From assembly GCA_017548045.1 (NCBI GenBank), contig JAFYNR010000030.1:62001-126000 (forward strand): DNA of 64,000 nucleotides, in the 5' to 3' direction. Below, piece by piece: positions 44,770 to 54,949 of this stretch. Below the pieces are notes generated by a model. It had not been told where the DNA came from. It saw only the letters and a list, made by a program, of their open reading frames with translations, and made no database searches. Numbering within the stretch: the first letter of the stretch is position 1; every line of letters starts with the position of its first letter. The position numbers and the translations under genes are program-made. The DNA comes from Clostridia bacterium (GTDB taxonomy: Bacteria > Bacillota > Clostridia > Oscillospirales > Acutalibacteraceae).

Positions 44770-47373
44770 TCAGTTATTTGCCTGCTTAGCAAGCTCGTAA
44801 AGAACACTCATTGCTTCAATGGGTGTAAGTGTATTAACGTCAATCTTTTTCAGTTTTTCTACAATATCGTTTGCATTTGAAGAACCGAATGACATCTGCA
44901 TATCGTACTGAGGCTCGGAGTCAACACGCACAGGCGCTTTAAGACCCTCGCCTTCAAGTTCTTTAAGAACAACCTTTGCACGCTCAACAACACTTGAAGG
45001 AACACCCGCAAGCTTTGCGACCTCAATACCGTAGCTGCCGTCTGCACAGCCCGAAACAATGCGGCGCAGGAAGGTGATGTCATCCCCTCTTTTCTTGACG
45101 GCAATGCTGTAATTCTTGACTCCCGATACCGAATTTTCAAGTTCGGTAAGCTCGTGGTAATGAGTTGCAAAAAGTGTTTTTGCGCCAAGCTTGCGCTTAT
45201 CGGCAGAATATTCAAGCACGGCTCTTGCGATACTCATACCGTCAAACGTTGAGGTACCTCTGCCGATTTCATCAAAGATAATAAGACTTTTTGACGTTGC
45301 GTTTTTAAGGATATCCGCTACCTCGGTCATTTCAACCATAAACGTTGAAGAACCGGAGGCAAGGTCATCGGATGCACCGATTCTTGTAAATATTCCGTCA
45401 ACAACGCAAAGTTCCGCATTGAGTGCAGGAACAAAGCTGCCTGCCTGAGCCATAAGGCATATAAGTGCAACCTGCCGCATAAAAGTTGATTTACCTGCCA
45501 TATTGGGACCTGTTATGATTGCGCAACGGTTGTCTGCACAGTCAAGCACGGTATCATTGGGAACAAAGGGAAAATCAATAACTTTTTCAACAACTGGGTG
45601 GCGGCCGTCAGTGATAACTATTCTGTCACTTGCATTCATTGAGGGACAGCAGTAGTTGTTTTCGTTTGCAACCTTTGCAAATGAACAAAGAACGTCAACA
45701 GCGGCAACTGCAGCAGCTGTTTTCTGAATCTCAAAAAGATGCTCCGCCGCTTTTTTTCTTACCGTATCAAAGATTTCGTATTCAAGTTTTACAATTCTTT
45801 CCTGTGCACCGAGAACCTTTGATTCGAGCTCCTTAAGCTCCTGGGTAATGAATCTTTCGCAATTTGTAAGGGTCTGCTTTCTTATGTAATCTTCAGGTAC
45901 AAGTTCTTTGAATGAATTGGAAACTTCGATATAGTAACCGAAAACACGATTATAGCCGATTTTAAGCTTTTTGATACCTGTTCTTTCCTGCTCACGAAGC
46001 TGAATATCCGCAATATAGCCCTTGCCGTTGTTGAGAATGTCACGAAGCGAATCGAGCTCGGCGTTAAAGCCGTCTTTAATCATTCCGCCTTCTCTTACGG
46101 AGAAGGGAGGTTCTTCTATGATTGCACCGTCGATAAGCTCTGTCAATTCATTAAGAGGAACAATATCGCCGCAAAGCTCGGCAAGAAGGCTTGACCTGCA
46201 GGATGAAAGATATTCTTTTATTGAAGGAAGTCTTGCAAGAGTTGAAGAAAGACCTTTAAGTTCTCTTGCGTTTGCGGTTGAATATGCAATTCTTGTGATG
46301 AGTCTTTCAAGGTCCTGACAACCCGATAACGACTCGATTATATCATCTCTGACCGAAGGGTTATTTACCAGCTCGTAAACCGCATTGTGACGCTTGGTTA
46401 TTTTTGCTATGCTGAGCAAAGGCTGTTCAAGCCAGCTTCTGAGCATACGCTTACCCATCGAGGTTTTTGCTTTATCAAGAACCCAGAGAAGCGAGCCTCG
46501 CTTTTCTCTGTTTCTCATGGTCTCGGTTATTTCGAGATTGCGAAGAGTAGAAACATCAAGACGCATAAAACTGCCTTCGCCGTAATAATCGATATTCTTA
46601 ATGTTTTCAAGCTCCGATTTCTGAACCTCTCTGAGATAATCCATTACGGCGCCCAATGCGGAAACAGCACCGTCGGTGCCATCAAGCGAAAGCTGTGAAA
46701 GTGACGTCACGTTGAAGTGACGGAGAATGGTTGCGGAAGCTTTTGAAAGGTCAAAGCAGGAATCATCAAGCAAATCGCAGGATGAACGAAGCCTGGTTTT
46801 AACAAAATCCGTCACCTGTGATAACTCTGCAACGTCGGAATTGATTATAATTTCACTGGGATTGAATCTGCCCAGTTCATTTATAATTCTTCTCTGTGAA
46901 TTCTTTCTTTCAAACTGTGTTACGTGAACACTGCCCGTGGAAATATCGGCAAAGCAAAGACCAACAGCGTTTTTTGAAGCATAAATGCAGGCAAGGAAAT
47001 TGTTTTTACCTTCGTCAAGCATTGTGCTTTCAATTACCGTACCGGGAGTAAGCACTCTCGTAACGTCACGCTTAACAATACCCTTGGCAAGTGCAGGGTC
47101 CTCAAGCTGTTCACAGATAGCCACTTTATACCCTTTTGCAACAAGTCGGGCAATATAAGAATCGGCACTGTGAAAAGGCACACCGCACATAGGAGCACGT
47201 TCTTCCTGACCGCAATCTCTGCCCGTAAGTACAAGGTCAAGCTCCGCAGAAACCTTCTTTGCATCTTCAAAGAACATTTCATAGAAGTCGCCCAGACGGA
47301 ACATAAGAATGGTATCGGGATAATTCTCCTTAATCTGAAAATACTGTTTCATCATCGGGGTAAGCTCTGCCAT
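44770..47373 (-). CDS. mutS: DNA mismatch repair protein MutS
   Basis: 867-residue mismatch sensor. Mismatch-binding domain with FRLGDFYEMF (about 24-33; the Phe-x-Glu reader), connector, lever and clamp domains, then the ABC-type ATPase with GPNMAGKSTFMRQ (about 618-630), LIIFDEIGRGTSTFDG and ATHYHEL. AAAGGT precedes the ATG. Followed after 19 bases by mutL. Confidence 0.97.
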   Translation of the reverse strand: MAELTPMMKQYFQIKENYPDTILMFRLGDFYEMFFEDAKKVSAELDLVLTGRDCGQEERAPMCGVPFHSADSYIARLVAKGYKVAICEQLEDPALAKGIVKRDVTRVLTPGTVIESTMLDEGKNNFLACIYASKNAVGLCFADISTGSVHVTQFERKNSQRRIINELGRFNPSEIIINSDVAELSQVTDFVKTRLRSSCDLLDDSCFDLSKASATILRHFNVTSLSQLSLDGTDGAVSALGAVMDYLREVQKSELENIKNIDYYGEGSFMRLDVSTLRNLEITETMRNREKRGSLLWVLDKAKTSMGKRMLRSWLEQPLLSIAKITKRHNAVYELVNNPSVRDDIIESLSGCQDLERLITRIAYSTANARELKGLSSTLARLPSIKEYLSSCRSSLLAELCGDIVPLNELTELIDGAIIEEPPFSVREGGMIKDGFNAELDSLRDILNNGKGYIADIQLREQERTGIKKLKIGYNRVFGYYIEVSNSFKELVPEDYIRKQTLTNCERFITQELKELESKVLGAQERIVKLEYEIFDTVRKKAAEHLFEIQKTAAAVAAVDVLCSFAKVANENNYCCPSMNASDRIVITDGRHPVVEKVIDFPFVPNDTVLDCADNRCAIITGPNMAGKSTFMRQVALICLMAQAGSFVPALNAELCVVDGIFTRIGASDDLASGSSTFMVEMTEVADILKNATSKSLIIFDEIGRGTSTFDGMSIARAVLEYSADKRKLGAKTLFATHYHELTELENSVSGVKNYSIAVKKRGDDITFLRRIVSGCADGSYGIEVAKLAGVPSSVVERAKVVLKELEGEGLKAPVRVDSEPQYDMQMSFGSSNANDIVEKLKKIDVNTLTPIEAMSVLYELAKQANN

Positions 47374-47395
47374 TGATTTACCATACCTTTCAAAA

Positions 47396-47427
47396 ATTCC
47401 CGTCGGGGCTGATTTTACTCAGCCCCG
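47396..47427 (-). terminator. Hairpin after the YlbF-family gene, before mutS
   Basis: Nine-bp perfect GC-rich stem (47404-47412 with 47419-47427), 6-nt loop, with a five-T run only about eight bases after the stem. It may attenuate rather than stop transcription into mutS. Confidence 0.6.
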
Positions 47428-47438
47428 CTGATTAACAA

Positions 47439-47849
47439 TTAGTGGCAACCGCTGCATGAACTGCATTCGCCGCCGCAGTTATGCTCCTGAGGAGGCTCGC
47501 AGGTTGCAGGATCTTCACCCTGAAGGCAAAGTGCGAAAATACCGTTGATATACTGCATAAGGCTGTCAATTTCATCTCTTGCAGCTTCATATGCCTGCAT
47601 ATTGGGATTAGCCATAATCTGAGTGTAGATCTCACCGAACTCCTTATCGTAAGCCTGAAGCTTCTGCTCATTCTTATCTTCCTTCTGTGCTTCGTGCTGG
47701 AATGACATCTGAACAAGCTGAATTCTTGCGATAAGCTCATTAAGAGCCGTATCCTCTTCATTAGCCTTCTGTGCTTCCATAAGCTTTGTGTAGCGCTCGT
47801 CCTGCTGAAGGGCTGCGCCGAGTTCTCTTGCTTTTGCAATTACATCCAT
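47439..47849 (-). CDS. YlbF/YmcA-family protein, RicA-like, with Cys-rich tail
   Basis: 136-residue helical protein of the Com_YlbF family (about 1-105), followed by a short tail with six Cys (108, 117, 125, 129, 132, 135). In Bacillus, RicA (YmcA), RicF (YlbF) and RicT form an Fe-S-containing complex that directs RNase Y maturation of mRNAs; ricA lies next to miaB there, as here. RicA-like is therefore the best call. The Cys tail is the likely Fe-S or metal site. AGGAG precedes the ATG. Confidence 0.82.
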   Translation of the reverse strand: MDVIAKARELGAALQQDERYTKLMEAQKANEEDTALNELIARIQLVQMSFQHEAQKEDKNEQKLQAYDKEFGEIYTQIMANPNMQAYEAARDEIDSLMQYINGIFALCLQGEDPATCEPPQEHNCGGECSSCSGCH

Positions 47850-47903
47850 TTTTGTATCTCCTGTCTGTGAAAAATATTATAATACGTTTTTGCGTCGTAT
47901 TAA

Positions 47904-49325
47904 CTAAATGAGTTCACCCTTCAGAATCCAGGTGAGTGATTCGGTAACCTTAACATCTTTGAACGTTCCGATTACGGATATATCCGCAGGGAACTCAATA
48001 ATTATGTTACCTTGTGTTCTGCCTTCAATAAGGCCGCCTTTGCTGACACTTTCGCAAAGCACCTTGTAGGTCTTGCCGACCATTGATGCAGTGCGTTTTG
48101 CAGCAATAACTTCCTGAGCGTCAAGAAGCTCTCTGAACCATCTGCCCTTTTCTTCTCTGCTGACGGGATCAGGCATCTTTGATGCAACGGTACCCTCTCT
48201 CGATGAGAAGATGAAGGTATACATCGAAGTGAACTTTGCTTCTTCAACAAGGGTTACGGTTTCACGGAATTCCTCATAGGTTTCTCCCGGAAAACCGACG
48301 ATAACATCGCTCGTAACCGAAAGCTCGGGCATTTTCCGATATGCGTAATCAAGAAGGTCAAGATACTTTTCTCTGGTATACCGTCTGTTCATTGCGTCAA
48401 GCACTCTGTTGCTTCCGCTCTGGAAAGGAAGATGCAGATGCTTTGCAACCTTTTCGCAGGATGCCATTGTATCAAGCAGCTCATACGTGCAGTCTTTGGG
48501 ATGAGATGTCATAAAACGGATTATAAAATCTCCGTCTATGGCATTTATGCGCCTGAGAAGCTCTGAAAAATTGCATCCGTAATCGGGATTCTTGCCGTAA
48601 GAATTAACGTTCTGACCGAGAAGTGTTATTTCCTTATAGCCTTGCTCGACAAGCTGCTTTGCTTCGGCAACGATCAGTTCGGGGTCTCTGCTTCTCTCTC
48701 TGCCCCTGACATAAGGCACGATGCAATAACTGCAGAAATTGTTACAGCCGTACATTACGGGAAGCCAGGCTTTGAAATTGCTGTCACGGTGAACGGGAAG
48801 TTCTTCCGCAATCACTCCGTTTTCATCGGGTATTTCGCACACCTTTTTTCCTTTACTCAGATTAGTGTAAAGAAATTCCGGAAGCCTATGAATTACGTGT
48901 GTACCGAAAACAATATCAACAAACGGATAGCTTTTTCTTATTTTTTGAGCAACGTGTTCCTGCTGCATCATACAGCCGCAAAGAAGAATTTTCATATTCC
49001 TGTTTGCAGACTTCATATTCTTAAGCGAACCTACGTTGCCGAAAACCCTGTCTTCTGCATGTTCACGGATTGCACAGGTATTGTAAAGCACAAGATCTGC
49101 ACCCTCAAGCTCATCAACAAGCCTGTAACCCATTTCCTCAAGCATTCCTTCAAGCCTTTCGCCGTCGGACACGTTGCCCTGACAGCCGTAGGTATGAACA
49201 AAAGCCTTCGGCGACTCTGTAAACTGCCTGTCAACAATGCTTCGGACAAGCTGAATATATTCACGCTGTTTCTCAATTTCTTCAAACGGAACAGCTACGG
49301 ATTTTATGTTTTCAACCGACGACAA
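47904..49325 (-). CDS. miaB: tRNA-2-methylthio-N6-dimethylallyladenosine synthase
   Basis: Radical SAM methylthiotransferase acting on the MiaA product at A37. N-terminal UPF0004 domain with YGCQGNVSDGERL, NTCAIREHAEDR and LLCGCMMQ (three cluster Cys), the radical SAM CNNFCSYC motif followed by IVPYVRGRERSR, and a C-terminal TRAM domain. I place the start at TTG 49325, eight bases after GGAGG. ATGs at 49349 and 49340 lie at or near the predicted transcription start and lack a ribosome site. The 473 residues fit the family. Confidence 0.93.
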   Translation of the reverse strand: MSSVENIKSVAVPFEEIEKQREYIQLVRSIVDRQFTESPKAFVHTYGCQGNVSDGERLEGMLEEMGYRLVDELEGADLVLYNTCAIREHAEDRVFGNVGSLKNMKSANRNMKILLCGCMMQQEHVAQKIRKSYPFVDIVFGTHVIHRLPEFLYTNLSKGKKVCEIPDENGVIAEELPVHRDSNFKAWLPVMYGCNNFCSYCIVPYVRGRERSRDPELIVAEAKQLVEQGYKEITLLGQNVNSYGKNPDYGCNFSELLRRINAIDGDFIIRFMTSHPKDCTYELLDTMASCEKVAKHLHLPFQSGSNRVLDAMNRRYTREKYLDLLDYAYRKMPELSVTSDVIVGFPGETYEEFRETVTLVEEAKFTSMYTFIFSSREGTVASKMPDPVSREEKGRWFRELLDAQEVIAAKRTASMVGKTYKVLCESVSKGGLIEGRTQGNIIIEFPADISVIGTFKDVKVTESLTWILKGELI

Positions 49326-49358
49326 GTCATATTCCTCCATAATGAGCATATATTTTGT

Positions 49359-49387
49359 ATTATATAATAAAAAGCAGGATTATTCAA
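49359..49387 (-). promoter_or_regulatory. Promoter of the miaB-ricA-mutSL-miaA gene run
   Basis: Minus-strand TTGAAT (49382-49387), a 17-nt spacer and TATAAT (49359-49364). The -35 is embedded in the upstream terminator hairpin. Predicted start near 49352. Confidence 0.65.
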
Positions 49388-49408
49388 GAGTAAAATGAAC
49401 AATCCTGC
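49366..49408 (-). terminator. Intrinsic terminator after the DUF3006 gene
   Basis: Stem GCAGGATT/AATCCTGC extended by TTCA/TGAA pairs (49374-49408), then TTTTTATT on the minus strand; ends the tepA-ftsK run. Confidence 0.8.
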
Positions 49409-49431
49409 ATATTTTTTGAAAAGTTTATTTT

Positions 49432-49647
49432 TTATTCATCAAACAGACTTTCGGCAAGCGCAAAATTCTCGCTTCTGCGTCTGATTTCTTCTTCATCAAC
49501 AGTATAAATGCCGTCTGCCGTTTCTCTGATAACACTGCCTTCGCAATAGCTGCCGATAATTCTGTCAACGGAAAGAAGAAGAATTTCTTCATCGTCACCG
49601 ATACAAAAAGCAACTTCTTCAACAATTCTGTCAATGCTGTAAAACAT
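49432..49647 (-). CDS. DUF3006-family small protein
   Basis: 71-residue acidic protein starting MFYSIDRIVEEVAF and containing the SVDRIIGSYCEG-type beta motif and ETADGIYTVDEEEIRRR, the DUF3006 pattern. DUF3006 proteins are repeatedly found next to ComEC-like metallo-hydrolases, as here (11 nt downstream of one). Function unknown. ATG 49647 is preferred over GTG 49656 because GAGGTG lies just upstream of it. Confidence 0.78.
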   Translation of the reverse strand: MFYSIDRIVEEVAFCIGDDEEILLLSVDRIIGSYCEGSVIRETADGIYTVDEEEIRRRSENFALAESLFDE

Positions 49648-49657
49648 AGCTTTCACC

Positions 49658-50575
49658 TCACAGGTTTTCGTATGTAACCGAAAGCACAGAACCGTCTCCC
49701 GTTATCACTATACTGCCGCAGATATCCGTTCTGTAAATTTTCTCGGTATGCTTCTTGATGCGTTTAAGTGCGGCATCGTGAGGATGACCGTAATCGTTAT
49801 CCGCACCGCAGCTTATGATACAAATTTCAGGTGTAACTGCATTAAGGAAATTTTTGGATGACGAAGTATAAGAGCCGTGATGTCCTGCGTGAAAAACGTC
49901 GCAGTCAAGATCCGCACCTGTTTCAAGAACTTCGTTTTCTTCATCGGTTTCGGCATCGCCGGTAAACAGAAATGAATTTTCACCGTAAGTCACTTTGACA
50001 ACAACAGACATACTGTTGATATCTTCCGCATCGTTCGTAACAGGTCCTAAAATTTCAAATTCCGCACCGCCGAGGGTATATTTTGCACCGACTTTTGATG
50101 CAATAACCTTCGCATCCGAATTCTGAATTGCTTTAAGAAAAGCGGTGTATGTGGTGTTGGTGGGAGTCTGCGCCTCGGTAAGTCTTGGCATAATTATATT
50201 ATCAACACCGAAGTTTTCAAATACCTCGGGTATACCGCCGATGTGGTCCGAATGCTGATGAGTGGCAATAACATAATCGAGTTTTTTGATATTCAAAGAG
50301 TTAAGATAATTGATTATTTGCTGTTCGTGGCCGTTTTCACCTGCATCGATAAGCAAGGTTTTGCCGCCGCAGACAACCAAAGTACAGTCACCCTGACCTA
50401 CATCGATATAATGAACGTTTATCATCTCTGTTGTTTCGGACTGAGTTGACTCAAACGGATATTCTTCATTGAAGAATTTATCAAAATTATCCACACCGAA
50501 ATAAGACAAAGCGACAAGAATAATCACCAAAACTATATAAATCAGCTTCTTATTTATTCCTTTTCTTTCCGGCAT
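49658..50575 (-). CDS. ComEC-like metallo-beta-lactamase-fold protein, membrane-anchored
   Basis: 305-residue protein with an N-terminal membrane helix (about 9-27, [19 protein letters not shown]) and an outer metallo-hydrolase domain: [14 protein letters not shown] (about 53-66), [10 protein letters not shown] (about 71-80), [10 protein letters not shown] (about 106-115), FTGDAE and [15 protein letters not shown]. The IDVGQGD start is the hallmark of ComEC C-terminal-type domains. It overlaps ygiQ by 26 bases; start at ATG 50575 with GGAGAG upstream. Possible roles include DNA or nucleotide cleavage outside the cell, which is unproven. Confidence 0.87.
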   Translation of the reverse strand: MPERKGINKKLIYIVLVIILVALSYFGVDNFDKFFNEEYPFESTQSETTEMINVHYIDVGQGDCTLVVCGGKTLLIDAGENGHEQQIINYLNSLNIKKLDYVIATHQHSDHIGGIPEVFENFGVDNIIMPRLTEAQTPTNTTYTAFLKAIQNSDAKVIASKVGAKYTLGGAEFEILGPVTNDAEDINSMSVVVKVTYGENSFLFTGDAETDEENEVLETGADLDCDVFHAGHHGSYTSSSKNFLNAVTPEICIISCGADNDYGHPHDAALKRIKKHTEKIYRTDICGSIVITGDGSVLSVTYENL

Positions 50576-52421
50576 TAAATTTGTCTCTCCTTCCGTTATT
50601 TTGCGGTGCTGACGGTTTTTTAGGCACAACAAGACACTTATCACCATAGCCTATAAGATCGTGTCTGCCTGCCTTGCGGAGTGCCTCACGGACAAGCTCC
50701 GAATTTTTCGGATTAAAATATTGCAATAACGCTCTTTGCATGGCTTTTTCATGAGGATCTTTTGCAACGTAAACTTCCTTCATAGTGTAGGGGTCAAGAC
50801 CCGTATAGAACATACAGGTTGAAACCGTACCCGGTGTAGGATAAAAATCCTGAACCTGCTCGGGTCTGATGCCGATTTTTTTGAGAAAAAGTGCAAGCTC
50901 AACAGCTTCTTTAAGCGTACTTCCCGGATGAGATGACATAAGATAAGGCACAAGATACTGCTCCTTACCTTCTTTTTTGGTGTACTTGAAATAACGCTTT
51001 GAAAACTCAATATATGCTTCAATATGGGGCTTTCCCATTTTATCAAGCACCGCCGCCGAACAGTGCTCGGGGGCAACCTTAAGCTGACCGCTGACGTGGT
51101 GAGCAACAAGTTCTCTGAAAAACGAATCGTTTTTATCGGCAAGCATATAGTCATAGCGTATGCCCGAGCGTATAAAAACCTTCTTCACCTTCGGCAAGGT
51201 TCTGACGGTGCGAAGTATATCGAGATATTCTTCGTGATTTGATTTAAGGTTAGGGCAAACCGTCGGTGCAAGGCACTTTTTGCCCTTGCACAATCCCCTC
51301 TTTTCCTGACCGTCGCAGGAGGGCCTGCGGAAATTGGCGGTAGGTCCGCCTATATCGTGTATATAGCCCTTGAAATCCGGAAGTTCCGTCAGAAGCCTCG
51401 CTTCATTAACAATGGATTCTTTACTTCTGACAGTAATATATCTGCCCTGATGAAAAGCAAGTGAACAGAAGTTACAGCCGCCGAAGCATCCTCTGTTATG
51501 GGCTATTGAAAAGCGTACCTCCTCAATTCCGGGCACGCCGCCATCAGCCTCATAGACGGGATGATAAGTCCTCATATAAGGCAATGCATACACTTCATCA
51601 AGCTCCTGCTGTGAAAGAGGAATTGCAGGCTGATTCTGAACAAGCATACGGCTTCCGTGACGCTGTCTTACTGCTTTCCCTCTGAAAAAATCCTGTTCAT
51701 CCTGCTGAATTCTGCAGGAAACGGCATATTCTTTTTTAGAATTGCAAACATTTTCAAACGAAGGACATTCCGTTCCGTAATATGGAGTTTCACGCACATC
51801 AACACTGTAACAGGTGCCTCTGATATCACGGATATCGGCAACGTTTTCACCGCCGTCAAGACGTTTTGCAATTTCAAGAATTGAGCGTTCGCCCATTCCG
51901 AAAGAAAGCAAATCCGCCTGTGCATCGAGAAGAATCGACCTGCGGATTTTATCATCCCAGTAATCATAATGAGCAAAACGGCGCAAAGAGGCCTCAAGTC
52001 CACCGATAATAACAGGGATATCACCGTACGCCTCTCTGATTCTGTTACAATAGACTATAACTGCTCTGTCAGGACGAAGTCCGAATTTACCGCCCGGACT
52101 GTAATAATCGGAGCTTCTTTTTTTCTTTGCGGCGGTATAGTGGGCAACCATAGAGTCAATGTTACCGCTGCTGACAAGAAAACCCAGTCTTGGTCTGCCG
52201 AAGCGGGTAAAATCAGCCGTACCGTGCCAATCAGGCTGTGCAAGAAAAGCCACCTTAAAACCTGCATTTTCAAGCACTCTCGTAATTATCGCCGCACCGA
52301 AGGCAGGATGGTCAACATAAGCATCTCCGCTGACATAAACGAAGTCAACCTCAGACCATCCTCTTTCATCCATATCTTTTTTTGAAATCGGTAAAAAACC
52401 GTTGGGTTTATACAAAGTCAT
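50550..52421 (-). CDS. ygiQ: YgiQ-family radical SAM protein
   Basis: 623-residue radical SAM protein of unknown reaction. The N-terminal region starts with [15 protein letters not shown]; the middle has [17 protein letters not shown]; the radical SAM motif is [16 protein letters not shown] (about 293-308). A C-terminal part carries Cys near CKGKKC and the [17 protein letters not shown] block. The start is chosen at the second of two adjacent ATGs (52421); it lies 14 bases inside ftsK. No strong ribosome site, so coupling to ftsK is likely. Confidence 0.9.
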   Translation of the reverse strand: MTLYKPNGFLPISKKDMDERGWSEVDFVYVSGDAYVDHPAFGAAIITRVLENAGFKVAFLAQPDWHGTADFTRFGRPRLGFLVSSGNIDSMVAHYTAAKKKRSSDYYSPGGKFGLRPDRAVIVYCNRIREAYGDIPVIIGGLEASLRRFAHYDYWDDKIRRSILLDAQADLLSFGMGERSILEIAKRLDGGENVADIRDIRGTCYSVDVRETPYYGTECPSFENVCNSKKEYAVSCRIQQDEQDFFRGKAVRQRHGSRMLVQNQPAIPLSQQELDEVYALPYMRTYHPVYEADGGVPGIEEVRFSIAHNRGCFGGCNFCSLAFHQGRYITVRSKESIVNEARLLTELPDFKGYIHDIGGPTANFRRPSCDGQEKRGLCKGKKCLAPTVCPNLKSNHEEYLDILRTVRTLPKVKKVFIRSGIRYDYMLADKNDSFFRELVAHHVSGQLKVAPEHCSAAVLDKMGKPHIEAYIEFSKRYFKYTKKEGKEQYLVPYLMSSHPGSTLKEAVELALFLKKIGIRPEQVQDFYPTPGTVSTCMFYTGLDPYTMKEVYVAKDPHEKAMQRALLQYFNPKNSELVREALRKAGRHDLIGYGDKCLVVPKKPSAPQNNGRRDKFNAGKKRNK

Positions 52422-54927
52422 CATCGGACCCCGCAAAATCATCGTCATCTGCAAAAACGTCATCAATATCGGGTACGCCTGCACCATCGCCAAGTGCCTG
52501 CATTTCATACCACTGCTGCTTGGAGATGAGAACCGTTCTGGGCTTTGCGCCTTCTGAAGGACCTACAATGCCCTTTTCTTCAAGCTGATCCATAACTCTT
52601 GACGCTCTTGCATAACCGAGTTTAAGTTTCTTCTGAAGCATTGTTGTTGATGCGCCGCCTGCGTTAACAACCACTTCAATAGCATCGTTAAGCATAGGAT
52701 CCCAATCGGCATCACCGTCATCATCCGCAGCCTTTTTCTTTGAATTTTCAACTGCCGCGGCTTTCGCTTCAATTTCGTGTATTGTTTCTTCGTTATACGT
52801 CGTCTGTGCCTGGGACTTAATATGATTTACAACTCTCTCAACCTCGGCATCGGAAATGAAGCAGCCCTGAACACGGGTGGGCTTGGAAACGGTTACGGGA
52901 TTAAACAGCATATCGCCGTTACCGAGAAGCTTTTCCGCACCTGCCGCATCAAGAATGGTTCTTGAATCCACCTGAGATGAAACAGAAAGCGCAATTCGGC
53001 TGGGAATATTGGCTTTGATAATACCGGTAATAACGTCAACCGAAGGTCTTTGCGTTGCTATTACAAGGTGGATACCTGCGGCACGGGCTTTCTGTGCAAG
53101 ACGGCAGATTGAATCTTCAACCTCTTTGGGTGAAACCATCATAAGGTCTGCAAGCTCATCGATAAAAATAACGATCTGATGCATTCTGACAAGGTCGTCC
53201 CTTGTTTCGCAAAGCCTGTTATAGCCCTTGATATCTCTTACACCGTTTTCTGAAAACTGCTTATATCGTTTATCCATTTCGCCTACTGCCCAACCCAGCG
53301 CACCTGCCGCTTTTCTCGGGTCAGACACAACGGGAACTTCAAGATGAGCGATACCGTTATATACGGTAAATTCAACCATTTTGGGGTCAATCATAAGAAG
53401 CTTAACCTCATCCGGCGAGGCATTGTAAAGAATGCTTACGATCATTGAATTAAGACACACGGATTTACCCGAACCTGTTGTACCCGCAACAAGAAGATGA
53501 GGCATTTTTGCAAGGTCGGCACACATAATGTTGCCCGTGATATCCTTGCCGAGGGCAACGTTGAGCTTACTGGTCGAATCTCTGTATTCGGGTGTATCAA
53601 TGATTTCACGCATTGTTACCATAGATTTGACGCTGTTGGGAATTTCAATACCGATTGCAGCCTTACCCGGAATAGGAGCTTCGATACGCACACTTGTAGC
53701 TGCTAGGCGAAGTGCAATATCGTCAACAAGACTTGTAATTTTATTGATTCTGACACCTGCATCGGGAAGAAGCTCATATCTTGTAACGGAAGGACCGCGG
53801 CAGATATTAGTTACTTCTGCTCTGATATTAAAGCTTTCGAGGGTTGAAACAAGCTTCTTTGCACCAAGCTGCATTTCAGCCATATTATCTGCAGAACCGG
53901 ATTTTTCGGAATAGTTGAGAAGTTCAACAGAGGGATAAATATATGCAGGTTTTTCTTCGTCTGCGTTTTCAGGCTGAGTGCGCTCCGGCTCGCCATCCTG
54001 CACGGGAGGCTCAACTCTCTTTCTTCTTACAGGTTTGACTTCTTCAATTGCCGTTTCTATTGTTTCTTCCACAATATCGGTCTGAGATGAATCGGGAAGT
54101 CTTACAACGGGTATTTCGGGCATAGGAGGTTCTTCCACGGGTGCAAAGGTTGATTCATCGGTAATGAAATTATCTTCAAAACTTTCAACCGAATGAGTAG
54201 GCTGTTCGGGAGGACTGAAAGGCTTCTTCGCCTCTTCAGCTTTACGTTCTTTTTCTTCCTGAACGCGCTGATTATGCTGTTCGATTTTTTCGCCTGCAAT
54301 CTCGCCAACCTTCTGAACAGGCTTTTTGACCGCGCTGAAAACCTTGCCGAGAGAAACTCTTGTGAGAAGCATTACACCCAGGATTATGATAAGAACAAAA
54401 GTAAATGCGGCAGGGCCTTTACCGAAATATGCGGCAACAAATCCGCCGAAAACCGCACCGAAAATTCCGCCGCTTGCAAGAACGGGTGCATTTACCCATA
54501 TATCGGAAAACTGCTGTGAAAGCTCCGTATCTCTGAGATAATCGTTTGTATTGGCAAAAATATGTATCGCACCGCTTAACAATGCGGTGAAGCCGAAAAT
54601 TATAAGCAACTGTTTGGATATGCTGCTGACAGGTCTGTCCATTGCAAGAATCACAACCGCATATATCATTGCGGCAGGTATAACCCAGGCAAAAAAGCCG
54701 AACAGAGCAAACATACCGTTGTGCATATTCATCCATACGCTTTCGCCTTCAATGAAAACAACAGCCGCAAGGAAAAGCGCAACGGCAAACAGAATAACGG
54801 CATAAGTCTGACGGCTTATACCTTGTGGTTTTGTTTTACTTGCCGCCGTCTTTTTGGCGGAAGAATTTTTTGAATTTGCCGCTGTTTTCTTTTTTGCGGC
54901 AGGTTTTTTGTTCTGGGAATTTGCCAT
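52408..54927 (-). CDS. ftsK: DNA translocase FtsK/SpoIIIE
   Basis: 839-residue septal DNA pump. A Lys/Ala-rich start (about 1-35) precedes four or five membrane helices (about 40-205), then a Pro/Glu-rich linker (about 210-345). The motor has Walker [12 protein letters not shown] (about 489-499) and [10 protein letters not shown] (Walker B). A C-terminal gamma winged-helix domain (about 735-810; [18 protein letters not shown]) follows, with an acidic end. Needed for chromosome segregation at division and possibly into the spore. AAAGGA precedes the ATG. Confidence 0.96.
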   Translation of the reverse strand: MANSQNKKPAAKKKTAANSKNSSAKKTAASKTKPQGISRQTYAVILFAVALFLAAVVFIEGESVWMNMHNGMFALFGFFAWVIPAAMIYAVVILAMDRPVSSISKQLLIIFGFTALLSGAIHIFANTNDYLRDTELSQQFSDIWVNAPVLASGGIFGAVFGGFVAAYFGKGPAAFTFVLIIILGVMLLTRVSLGKVFSAVKKPVQKVGEIAGEKIEQHNQRVQEEKERKAEEAKKPFSPPEQPTHSVESFEDNFITDESTFAPVEEPPMPEIPVVRLPDSSQTDIVEETIETAIEEVKPVRRKRVEPPVQDGEPERTQPENADEEKPAYIYPSVELLNYSEKSGSADNMAEMQLGAKKLVSTLESFNIRAEVTNICRGPSVTRYELLPDAGVRINKITSLVDDIALRLAATSVRIEAPIPGKAAIGIEIPNSVKSMVTMREIIDTPEYRDSTSKLNVALGKDITGNIMCADLAKMPHLLVAGTTGSGKSVCLNSMIVSILYNASPDEVKLLMIDPKMVEFTVYNGIAHLEVPVVSDPRKAAGALGWAVGEMDKRYKQFSENGVRDIKGYNRLCETRDDLVRMHQIVIFIDELADLMMVSPKEVEDSICRLAQKARAAGIHLVIATQRPSVDVITGIIKANIPSRIALSVSSQVDSRTILDAAGAEKLLGNGDMLFNPVTVSKPTRVQGCFISDAEVERVVNHIKSQAQTTYNEETIHEIEAKAAAVENSKKKAADDDGDADWDPMLNDAIEVVVNAGGASTTMLQKKLKLGYARASRVMDQLEEKGIVGPSEGAKPRTVLISKQQWYEMQALGDGAGVPDIDDVFADDDDFAGSDDDFV

Positions 54928-54949
54928 TTATTTCATCCTTTCGGAATTA

